A stretch of DNA of 13,298 nt from DASSUC01 sp035649895 (lineage in GTDB: Bacteria; Actinomycetota; Actinomycetes; Mycobacteriales; Micromonosporaceae). The notes under the pieces were generated by a model, which was given only the letters and a program-made list of their open reading frames with translations, had not been told where the DNA came from and ran no database searches. Position numbers and translations under genes: made by a program. Positions 1-6,253 of the stretch are shown here, in pieces; the stretch's first letter is position 1; each line of letters begins with the position of its first letter. The DNA is taken from NCBI GenBank assembly GCA_035649895.1, contig DASRIS010000123.1, positions 1 to 13,298 of the forward strand, given 5' to 3'.

Positions 1-1556
1 AACTCAGCCCGGGCCAACCAGGCCGCCACCCGGAGGACATGCACGTCGTCAGGACCGAAGCGGTGACGCCACTGCTGGTACAGATTGCTGGCGAGCACAT
101 GGGCCTGGTCGGTGTCGCCCCGGATGAGAAGATAAGATAAGGCATCGCAGGCTAGGGACCGCAGCTGCGGGTTGTCAAAGCTAGCAGGGGCGACTGCCAA
201 CAGATGAGGCAGAAGTCGTGCCCACGCCGGCCAAATGGTGGGGTGCGCTGCTGGACCGGGATGGGCCGCCACCAGTAGCGCGCAAACGTGACCCTGTACC
301 CGCAGCGCGTCCAGTGCGGTCAGCTGGTCTTTGAGTATGGCTTGGGTGAGGCGATGCAGGATGATCCCGTCCGGGGTAACCCTAGCCAACCCATAGTCAG
401 CGGTGCGGCCGATACTTCGCCGCCACACGATCGGTCGCTTGAGTACAGCATTCCACGGAGCGATTAGGTCCCAGTCCTCGTCCCCGTCACTCCCCGGCGC
501 GGGACGGTGGGTCAGCAGCTCAAGCGGGATCGGCTCGGGAGCGAGAAACGCACAGATCCGCAACAGCGCATGGGCGGCGCCGTCGGTTGTCGCCAGTCGC
601 TCCATACTTATACCGATCGCCGCGGCCAGCGGTACCGGATAGGTCACTGGCCTCCCCTCGCCGAGAAGCTCTGCGGCATGCGTGGCTAGCAGAGCTAGGT
701 ACTCGTCGACGGCCGTACCGGTCTCAGCGAGAAAGCCGGCGGCCTGCACGAGCGCCAACGGCAGATCTCCGAGCGCGCGGGCTAACCGGCCCGCTTCGTG
801 CTCGTTGAGGGCAAGATGATGCGCCATCAACAGCTGTACCGACTCCGCCCTAGGCAGCTCAGGAAGGTGCATCACGGCAGCTAACTGCTCCCACCGCTGC
901 TGGCGCGACGTGATGATCACATGCCCAGAGCCTCCAGGCAGCCATTGGCGAACGCCTTCCGGCGCCTCAGCATGATCGAAGATGACCAGCCAACGGCCGT
1001 GCTGCCGCAGCGCCTCCTTCACCAGAGCGGCGCCAGTCACGGTATCCGCTCCAGCTTCTAGGATTCCCAACCTACGGCCCAGATCTGCGTACTGCTCGCC
1101 GAGCATGCCGACGCGCTCCGCCGAGATCCACCACACCACGTCGTAGTCATCGGCGTACCGGTAGGCATACTCGATGGCCAGCTGGGTCTTGCCGACCCCA
1201 CCCATGCCATGCAGTGCCTGTACCACGGCCGGCCCACCGCTTCGCAACCGGTCGCGCAGCTCGGTCAGGTATGACTCGCGCCCAGTGAATCCCGGGTTTC
1301 GGGGTTCGACGTTCCACACCGACGGCAGCGCGCCAGTTTCCCGCAGACTCTCCGGCCAGCCGCGAACACGGTCAGTGGCTGCCACGGAACTGGCGGGCGG
1401 CGACTCGGGAAGGAAGACGTTTACCTGGTTACCGTGATCCTGGACCGATTGACGCGCCTGCGCAGAGCCGACCACATGCTGGCTAACACCGTCCGGGGCC
1501 GGCCGCACCGGTGACGCCAGGCCATCGTAATAGGAGTCATCATGTTTATATAGCAC
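1..1556 (-). CDS. NB-ARC (STAND/NLR-type) ATPase with TPR start, partial (C-terminus beyond left edge)
   Basis: I translated the minus strand by hand. It gives one open frame of about 518 codons that runs off the left edge. Residues 1-80 are a low-complexity leader holding a Q/N/G-rich motif at 33-48. An NPGFTGRE segment (87-94) opens the NB-ARC module, followed by Walker A GMGGVGKTQ (117-125), a Walker B-like WLVIFDHAE (189-197), VIITSR (213-218) and GDLPLAL (263-269). A winged-helix-type LHRLTQAIL segment comes later, and the visible end (FGPDDVHVLRVAAWLARAE) resembles the first helices of a TPR array. NLR-type ATPases oligomerise after sensing a trigger and activate an effector; here the C-terminal repeats would be the sensor. 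The start is taken as GTG at 1556, 11 bp inside the preceding gene. In-frame GTGs at 1565 and 1568 are alternatives, and a GAAGG lies upstream of them. Three TTA codons (882-884, 783-785, 138-140) and several CTA codons are unusual for this GC-rich window. The trigger is unknown. Confidence 0.92.
   Translation of the reverse strand, partial: MLYKHDDSYYDGLASPVRPAPDGVSQHVVGSAQARQSVQDHGNQVNVFLPESPPASSVAATDRVRGWPESLRETGALPSVWNVEPRNPGFTGRESYLTELRDRLRSGGPAVVQALHGMGGVGKTQLAIEYAYRYADDYDVVWWISAERVGMLGEQYADLGRRLGILEAGADTVTGAALVKEALRQHGRWLVIFDHAEAPEGVRQWLPGGSGHVIITSRQQRWEQLAAVMHLPELPRAESVQLLMAHHLALNEHEAGRLARALGDLPLALVQAAGFLAETGTAVDEYLALLATHAAELLGEGRPVTYPVPLAAAIGISMERLATTDGAAHALLRICAFLAPEPIPLELLTHRPAPGSDGDEDWDLIAPWNAVLKRPIVWRRSIGRTADYGLARVTPDGIILHRLTQAILKDQLTALDALRVQGHVCALLVAAHPGPAAHPTIWPAWARLLPHLLAVAPASFDNPQLRSLACDALSYLLIRGDTDQAHVLASNLYQQWRHRFGPDDVHVLRVAAWLARAE
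1413..1460 (-). other. Amyloid-signalling-like motif in NLR N-terminus
   Basis: This encodes residues 33-48 of the NB-ARC protein, QARQSVQDHGNQVNVF. It matches the C-terminal motif of the neighbouring small protein at 9 of 16 positions without gaps (Q, A, Q, V, Q, G, Q, N, F). It sits ahead of the nucleotide-binding domain, where NLRs of amyloid-signalling pairs carry their templating motif. The V-Q, G and N-x-F pattern recalls RHIM/PP-type motifs, but the Gly-to-Asn spacing is one residue longer than in a classical RHIM. Assignment as an amyloid motif is inference. Confidence 0.6.
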
Positions 1557-1992
1557 CGTCGGCACCACGCCTTCGGTAGCCGAAGTAGTTGCTCTGGCTC
1601 CCGTAGCCCTGCACCGCCTGCTGTGCTTGGTCAAGACCAACTACACGCTGTACAACGGGCGCGGCGGTAGCCATACCTGTTGCCTGGTTGACCTGCTGGA
1701 CAGACCGCCGCAGCTGCTCGGCTAGCTGTGGCCGTTCGATCAACAGATCCTCCAGCCGCGCGGTCCACATCGCCCGCTGCAAAACCCGGGTCTGCTCGCT
1801 ACTGTCCTCGGCCGTCAGCTGGGCCCGGCTCTCCTCCAGTTGCTGTCCCACCGCCGCCATCCGACGAGCATCGTCCCGGCCTAACAACCGGGAGAAGCTC
1901 GCCTTTGTCATCTGCCACGCATCGGTCGCCGCAGCGCCAATCAGGGCGCTACCACCTGCTGCCGCCAAAGCCATCATCTCATCGGTCAACAT
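1546..1992 (-). CDS. Putative Bell/HeLo-like effector with C-terminal amyloid-like motif, 148 aa
   Basis: ATG at 1992 is preceded by GGGGAG four bases upstream, so I prefer it to the longer open frame reaching 2100. The first 25 residues form a small-residue-rich hydrophobic segment (MMALAAAGGSALIGAAATDAW). Residues about 27-105 look like charged and amphipathic helices (for example LLGRDDARRMAAVGQQLEES). A flexible Ala/Val/Gln linker follows, then the motif at 122-137, and the protein ends in a short basic tail. No enzymatic motif is visible. Small actinobacterial proteins with such an N-terminus are commonly encoded next to NB-ARC/TPR genes. An N-terminal hydrophobic helix, a helical bundle and a C-terminal prion-like motif are the layout of Bell/HeLo-type membrane-attacking effectors. 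That function is inferred, not shown. The gene overlaps the NLR gene by 11 bp, so the two are very likely co-expressed. An alternative is a non-toxic adaptor or regulator of the ATPase. Confidence 0.8.
   Translation of the reverse strand: MLTDEMMALAAAGGSALIGAAATDAWQMTKASFSRLLGRDDARRMAAVGQQLEESRAQLTAEDSSEQTRVLQRAMWTARLEDLLIERPQLAEQLRRSVQQVNQATGMATAAPVVQRVVGLDQAQQAVQGYGSQSNYFGYRRRGADGAI
1582..1629 (-). other. Amyloid-signalling-like motif at effector C-terminus
   Basis: This encodes residues 122-137 of the small protein, QAQQAVQGYGSQSNYF, the counterpart of the motif at 1413-1460. Of the nine identical residues, five use different synonymous codons in the two copies (for example CAA/CAG, GCA/GCG, GTG/GTC, GGG/GGT). 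The similarity therefore sits at the peptide level, as expected for a conserved interaction motif rather than a fresh DNA duplication. Confidence 0.6.
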
Positions 1993-2136
1993 CTGACTCC
2001 CCAAACAGCTAATTAGTGAAGCGTTCCTCACATCTACCACATCGGTGCAACCCTCGCTGTCGTCTCTTGGCAACGTGGCCAGCACCAGACCAGCTGCCAA
2101 CGCAGCGTTACATACACCCAGCGCGCGGTGAGTTCA

Positions 2137-2657
2137 TCAACCACGAGTACAGTCGAGCGACACGATGCCGCGCCGACATCGGTGGCCTAAGCGAGAGGCC
2201 GGTCCCTGCAGGCCGTCCCAGGACCGCCGGAGAACGGGCAGCCTCGCCGGGATGACGAGGGCGTCATACGGTGAGTAGGAGAGCACCTCGTCCACCGCCC
2301 ACTGCATGTACGCCGCAGGCAGGTGCGCATCTCGGGATCGTCGGGGAGGCCGGCGTCGCCAGCGGCCTGGACGAAGCACCCGACGAAGCGCCCACCCAGG
2401 TCGACCTCCATGCCCTGGTGTGCGTATATGCCGAGCATCGCCGACTGAGCACCGCATAACTGCGTGTAGCTGGCCGGGCCACCGAAGACCTTGGCCCAGT
2501 AGCTCGTCAGCCGCTCCATGTGCTGTGGATGACCAGGGTGCGAGAACGGGTGGTTCAGCACGGGATCCGCGAGGCAGCGTGCGTGGTGCGCGGCTGCGAG
2601 CGCCAGTAAGGCCGGCTCTCGCCTTCGGCGGCCTCGAAGACCGTTGGTTCGGGTCAC
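2137..2657 (-). pseudogene. Frameshifted group II-like truncated hemoglobin gene
   Basis: The reading frame from GTG 2657 carries globin-like sequence: EPALLALAAAHHARCLADP, then HPQHMERLTSYWAKVFGGP, then GGRFVGCFVQAAGDAGLPDDPEMR. This resembles the actinobacterial truncated-hemoglobin (COG2346) family. At about 2310-2316 the match leaves this frame and resumes in the next one as AYMQWAVDEVLSYSP...SWDGLQ, consistent with loss of one G in a CTGCGG(G)CGTAC stretch. After that shift no stop occurs until 2137. Near the 5' end, a family-like VFEAAEGE sequence lies in another frame between about 2613 and 2640. An inserted C after the GTG ACC start and an AG duplication in GAGAGCCG would explain this and restore frame. 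No ribosome binding site is visible before the GTG. Intact homologs bind heme and O2 or NO. I infer a decayed gene; sequencing error at the main shift is the alternative. It lies 72 bp downstream of rbpA. Confidence 0.75.
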
Positions 2658-2729
2658 GGCACGGCTGTGCCACAGGCCGCGCCCGCCCGAGCGCGCCTGC
2701 CTACGAACGTCACCTGCCTCAGGAGGTCG

Positions 2730-3077
2730 TCAGCGCGGCTCGCCGCGGCGCTGGCGCAGCGCGGCGAGCGCCTCCGCCAGGATCGCGGCACCGTCCTCGT
2801 CGGTGCGCCGCTCCTTGACATAGGCCAGGTGCGACTTGTACGGCTCGTTACGCGGCGGGGCCGGCGGGTTCTGCTCGTCCCTCCCGGCCGGCAGGCCGCA
2901 CTTGGGGCAGTCCCAGGTCTTCGGGGGTGGGGCGTCGACCGCGAACGACGGTCTGACGGTGTGTCCGTTGGCGCACCAGTATGTGGTCGCGCGACGGGGC
3001 ACCGGCTCGCACCGCTCGGGCTGCCGGACAGGGCCGGAGCCGACACGGGTACCGCGAATGGCGCTGCCACTTGCCAC
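2730..3077 (-). CDS. rbpA: RNA polymerase-binding protein RbpA family
   Basis: This 115-residue protein has a GTG start with AGGAG nine bases upstream (3087-3091). The N-terminal tail AIRGTRVG matches the RbpA N-terminal pattern. A zinc-site arrangement follows: WCANGH (Cys35, His39) with CPKC (Cys57, Cys60). The C-terminal helix (YKSHLAYVKERR and the Ala/Leu-rich end, residues 80-110) corresponds to the sigma-interaction domain. RbpA proteins bind core RNA polymerase and group I/II sigma factors and stabilise the open promoter complex in actinobacteria. The sequence differs clearly from the classical Streptomyces and mycobacterial RbpA in the C-terminal half (LAYVKERR where they have WDMLMERR or similar). 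A second, canonical copy could exist elsewhere in the genome. A hairpin separates it from secG, so it probably has its own promoter, which I could not identify. Confidence 0.85.
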   Translation of the reverse strand: MASGSAIRGTRVGSGPVRQPERCEPVPRRATTYWCANGHTVRPSFAVDAPPPKTWDCPKCGLPAGRDEQNPPAPPRNEPYKSHLAYVKERRTDEDGAAILAEALAALRQRRGEPR

Positions 3078-3140
3078 GGCTACTTGCTCCTGTCGTCGGG
3101 GGGGTCGTCGACTGGATGGCCGCAGGGTGACTACAACACC

Positions 3141-3177
3141 TGCGCGGCGGTTACCGCAGGCCGCGGACCGCCGCGCA
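3141..3177 (-). terminator. GC-rich hairpin between secG and rbpA
   Basis: A perfect 11-bp inverted repeat, TGCGCGGCGGT (3141-3151) and ACCGCCGCGCA (3167-3177), is separated by a 15-base loop. It begins 24 bases after the secG stop on the minus strand. There is no following U-tract, so if it terminates transcription it would be of the tail-less type often proposed in actinobacteria. It plausibly ends the glycolytic/secG operon, but could instead shape the rbpA leader. Confidence 0.5.
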
Positions 3178-3201
3178 TGAGTCTAGGCTCTACCAGCCCG
3201 G

Positions 3202-3462
3202 TTACACACCACTCGGCACGGCGAGCTTCAACCACAGACCCAGCCCGATGATGCAGGCAAACCAGACAATGCCCACCAGAACCGTGTAGCGGTCCAGGTT
3301 CCGCTCGGCCACCGAGGAGCCGGCGAGGCTGGTGGAGACTCCCCCGCCGAACATGCTGGACAGCCCGCCGCCTTTGCCCCGGTGCAGGAGGATCAGCATG
3401 GTCAGGATGGCGCTGGTCAGGATCAGCAAAACGATCAACGTGTACGCGAACGCGATCGGCAT
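3202..3462 (-). CDS. secG: Preprotein translocase subunit SecG
   Basis: Starting at ATG 3462 gives 86 residues with two membrane segments, about 3-27 (IAFAYTLIVLLILTSAILTM) and 60-80 (VLVGIVWFACIIGLGLWL). Between them lies the conserved SecG loop GKGGGLSSMFGGG. SecG is the small auxiliary subunit of the SecYEG channel and assists SecA-driven export. The open frame continues 11 codons upstream, but ATG 3462 gives the canonical N-terminus, with an AGAGGA about 11 bases before it. Its position downstream of tpiA is standard in actinobacteria, except that a lipoprotein gene intervenes here (52 bp upstream). Confidence 0.95.
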   Translation of the reverse strand: MPIAFAYTLIVLLILTSAILTMLILLHRGKGGGLSSMFGGGVSTSLAGSSVAERNLDRYTVLVGIVWFACIIGLGLWLKLAVPSGV

Positions 3463-3514
3463 GTCGGTCCAGTCCTCTCGACGGTGGCCGGTCAAGGATA
3501 GCGGCGGTCGACCG

Positions 3515-5302
3515 CTACACGGTGGCCAGGCCCAGGGCGCACACGTCCGGCTGCCCGAAGGCCGGGTGGATGAAGCCGCCCCGCACGTTGGACCCGGCGA
3601 TCCGCAGCGCCTTCTGGTAGAGCATCGGGATGATCGGGGCCTTCTCCTGGATCCGCTCGTCGAGCTCGCCCCAGAGCCGCCACTGCGCCTCCAGGTTCGC
3701 CTCAGCCATCGCCTCGTCGATGAGGCGGTCCACCTCGGGGTCCTCGAACAGCGCGAAGTTCTTGTTGCCGGTGGCGGTCTCCCCCTTGGGGATCACCTTG
3801 CTGCTGAACAGGGGCGGGATCACTGCCGAGCCGTTGGCCCAGTCGGCCACCCAGCCCGCCCACATCACGTGGTAGTCGTTGTTGGGGTTGCCGATCGCCT
3901 GGTCGAAGTAGTCGACCTGGGCCGGGTCGACCGGCACCGGCACCGCCTGGATGCCGGCGTACTGGAACGACTCGATCACGGTCTGGATCAGCCGCTTGCG
4001 CACCGGGCCGTCCGGGTACGCCACGCGGACCGTGGTCGGGCAGGCCCGGCCGGCCTCCGTCAGCAGCTGCCGCGCCCGCTCCCGGTCGCCCTCGGGCTTG
4101 GTCCCCGTGCTGTAGAGGTCGAACTTCTTATGCGCGCGCAGGATCGGCGAGATGATCGACGTGGCCAGCTCCCCGAACATCGACCCGCCCATCGCGCTGC
4201 GGAACTTGCGCTTGTTCACCGCGTAGACCAGGGCCTGGCGGCACCGTACGTCCGGGATGAGCCGCATGTTGATGGCGAGGTAGCGCACGCCGGTGTGGCT
4301 GCCCTGGACCAGCCGCTGGGACAGCTTCTCGTCGTTGATGATCTGCTGGACGAAGTTGGGTGCGATGTCCTGGTCCAGCAGCACCGTGTTCCGGGCGTCG
4401 CCCTGGTCCTGGAGGATCCCGTAGGTCACCGCCGGCACGTTCTTGTCGAGCACGACCTCGACCCGGTCCGGGTACGCCTTGCGCACCCCGTCCGTGGTGG
4501 CGACCCAGAAGTCGTTACGGGTCATCACGATCCGCTTGTCGGTGGACTCGATGATCTTGTAGGGCCCGGTGGCGAACGGGCGGCGGTCGTACTCGTTCTT
4601 GTTCCTGTCCTTCTCGGGGTGCACCGGCGCGAACACAGGCAGTGACACGGCGTAGCCGAAGTCGCCCATCGGCTGCTTCAGCCGGAACCGGACCGTGCTG
4701 TTGTCCACGCAGCTGACCGACTGGAGGCCCACGTTGCTGCCCTTGAACGGCCCCTGGTACGCCGGGCTGTTGTCCGCCAGCAGCTGGCGCGGGTACTGCA
4801 GCCCGCTGGTGAACAGGTGGGAGAAGTTGCGCTCCACGCCGTACTTGATGTGGGGGCACGTGACCAGCGAGCCGTCCTGCCACTTCACGCCGCGCTTGAG
4901 CGTGAACTCCCAGACCTGGTTGCTCTCGCTGGGCCGGCCGGTGTCGGTGGCGAGGTCGCCGACGATCTCGCTCGACGCCGAGCCGGGCTCGGAGCGGAAG
5001 GTCGTCAGCGTGCGGGTGACCAGCCGGCTGATGTTGATATCGGTGGCGGCGGAGATCCGCTGCGGGTCCAGGTGCTCCGGCATCACGCTGACCACCAGGC
5101 GCAGCGTCCCACCCTTGTCCGGCGGCTGCGGGCCGTCCCCGGCGTCGGCGGCGCCACACGCCGCGAGCGCCACCACGACAGCACCGGCCGCCGCCGGACG
5201 GCCCATGGCGGCCAGGGAGCGGCCCATGGCAGCCAAGCGGCCCCACCGGCGGCCGGCCGGGCGGTACGGACACGCCGCGGGGATGCTTCCGCTGTCCTGC
5301 AT
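3515..5302 (-). CDS. ABC transporter substrate-binding lipoprotein, family 5 (oligopeptide type)
   Basis: The protein has 595 residues from ATG 5302, which has GAGGA seven bases upstream. A longer open frame to 5440 lacks support. A basic N-terminal region is followed by a hydrophobic stretch and the lipobox LAAC (Cys49), so it should be exported and lipid-anchored outside the membrane. Family-5 solute-binding features are clear: MPEHLDPQ after the signal, FTLKRGVKWQDGS, a FATGPYKI segment, and VMWAGWVADWANG near the C-terminal third. Such proteins deliver peptides, nickel or other small solutes to Dpp/Opp-type permeases; the ligand cannot be told from the sequence. No permease or ATPase gene is visible nearby, so it either works with a transporter encoded elsewhere or has another role. 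It lies between tpiA (160 bp upstream) and secG, where the core cluster normally has none. Confidence 0.9.
   Translation of the reverse strand: MQDSGSIPAACPYRPAGRRWGRLAAMGRSLAAMGRPAAAGAVVVALAACGAADAGDGPQPPDKGGTLRLVVSVMPEHLDPQRISAATDINISRLVTRTLTTFRSEPGSASSEIVGDLATDTGRPSESNQVWEFTLKRGVKWQDGSLVTCPHIKYGVERNFSHLFTSGLQYPRQLLADNSPAYQGPFKGSNVGLQSVSCVDNSTVRFRLKQPMGDFGYAVSLPVFAPVHPEKDRNKNEYDRRPFATGPYKIIESTDKRIVMTRNDFWVATTDGVRKAYPDRVEVVLDKNVPAVTYGILQDQGDARNTVLLDQDIAPNFVQQIINDEKLSQRLVQGSHTGVRYLAINMRLIPDVRCRQALVYAVNKRKFRSAMGGSMFGELATSIISPILRAHKKFDLYSTGTKPEGDRERARQLLTEAGRACPTTVRVAYPDGPVRKRLIQTVIESFQYAGIQAVPVPVDPAQVDYFDQAIGNPNNDYHVMWAGWVADWANGSAVIPPLFSSKVIPKGETATGNKNFALFEDPEVDRLIDEAMAEANLEAQWRLWGELDERIQEKAPIIPMLYQKALRIAGSNVRGGFIHPAFGQPDVCALGLATV
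5200..5241 (-). repeat. Tandem 21-bp repeat in lipoprotein signal region
   Basis: Two adjacent 21-base units (5200-5220 and 5221-5241) match at 17 of 21 positions. They encode the duplicated peptide LAAMGRS-LAAMGRP just before the hydrophobic core of the signal peptide. The duplication adds positive charge and two in-frame ATG codons that could serve as alternative starts. Confidence 0.7.
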
Positions 5303-5461
5303 GGAGTCGTCCTCGCCAGGTGTGAAGGGCGCGCAGGGGCCGCAGATGCCGGCCCACCGGCACACTCTAGGCGGCGGCGCCAGCGGACGCGAACACGGCC
5401 TACCTGCGCGGTGAGCAACCGGTCCTTCAGCGGTCCGCAACAGGTACAGAAAGCTATCTCC

Positions 5462-6253
5462 TCACCGCACTATGTGCTCGCGGTAGCGGCAGATGCGCGC
5501 GAACTCCTCGGCGTCCAGGCTCGCCCCGCCGACCAGGGCACCGTCGATGTCCGGCTCGGCCATGATGTCCGCCACGTTGATGGCCTTGACCGAGCCGCCG
5601 TACAGGATGCGTACCTGGCCGGCGAGATCGCCGGAGAACCGCTCGGCGAGCCGGCCGCGCAGCGCTGCGATGACCTCCTGGGCGTCCTGTGGGGTCGCGG
5701 TCTTCCCGGTGCCGATCGCCCAGACCGGCTCGTACGCCACCACGACCTTCTCGACCTGGGCGGCCTTGAGCCCGTCGAGGGCCGCGTCCAGCTGGGCGAC
5801 GCTGTGCGCCACGTGGTCGCCGGACTCGCGTACCGCCAGGCCCTCGCCCACGCACAGGATCGGCGTCAGGTCGTTGGCGAGCGCCGCCTTCACCTTCGTG
5901 CGGACCAGCGCGTCGTCCTCGTGGTGGTGCTCGCGGCGCTCGGAGTGCCCGACGACGACGTAGGAGCAGCCGAGCTTGGCGAGCATCGGGCCGGACACGT
6001 CGCCGGTGTAGGCGCCGGACTGGTGCGGGGACAGGTCCTGGGCGCCGTACCCGATCAGCAGCTTGTCGCCGTCGACGAGCGTCTGCACGCTGCGGATGTC
6101 GACGAAGGGTGGCAGCACCACCACCTCGACCTCGGCGAGCAGCTGCTCGGTCAGGCTGAACGCGAGCTTCTGCACCAAGGCGATGGCCTCGAGGTGGTTC
6201 AGGTGCATCTTCCAGTTGCCGGCCATCAGCGGCCGGCGGACCACGTCGGTCAC
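5462..6253 (-). CDS. tpiA: Triosephosphate isomerase
   Basis: The protein has 263 residues and interconverts dihydroxyacetone phosphate and glyceraldehyde 3-phosphate. Active-site signatures are intact: AGNWKM with Lys15, VVGHSERR with the electrophilic His103, and AYEPVWAIGTGKTA with the catalytic base Glu175 and the mobile loop. The phosphate-binding ILYGGSV follows. The GTG start at 6253 lies directly after the pgk stop (TAG GTG), with GGAGG five bases upstream inside pgk, so translation is probably coupled. Length is normal for the family. Confidence 0.97.
   Translation of the reverse strand: MTDVVRRPLMAGNWKMHLNHLEAIALVQKLAFSLTEQLLAEVEVVVLPPFVDIRSVQTLVDGDKLLIGYGAQDLSPHQSGAYTGDVSGPMLAKLGCSYVVVGHSERREHHHEDDALVRTKVKAALANDLTPILCVGEGLAVRESGDHVAHSVAQLDAALDGLKAAQVEKVVVAYEPVWAIGTGKTATPQDAQEVIAALRGRLAERFSGDLAGQVRILYGGSVKAINVADIMAEPDIDGALVGGASLDAEEFARICRYREHIVR

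Noticed and set aside
1993..2100. Longer N-terminus for the putative effector gene
   Set aside because: The extra residues are not family-like, while ATG 1992 has GGGGAG just upstream and yields the hydrophobic N-terminus. An AT-rich CTAATTAG at 2009-2016 was noted, but no convincing promoter was found.
3332..4645. Plus-strand open frame of 437 codons opposite secG and the lipoprotein gene
   Set aside because: It is a shadow of the minus-strand genes, which have clear family motifs; its own translation shows none.
5303..5440. Longer N-terminus for the solute-binding lipoprotein
   Set aside because: It would put 46 extra non-signal residues before the lipobox. ATG 5302 has a ribosome binding site.
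5408..5468. 8-bp inverted repeat GCGGTGAG/CTCACCGC around the tpiA stop
   Set aside because: The loop would be 45 bases and one arm lies in the coding sequence. It is too weak to call a terminator.
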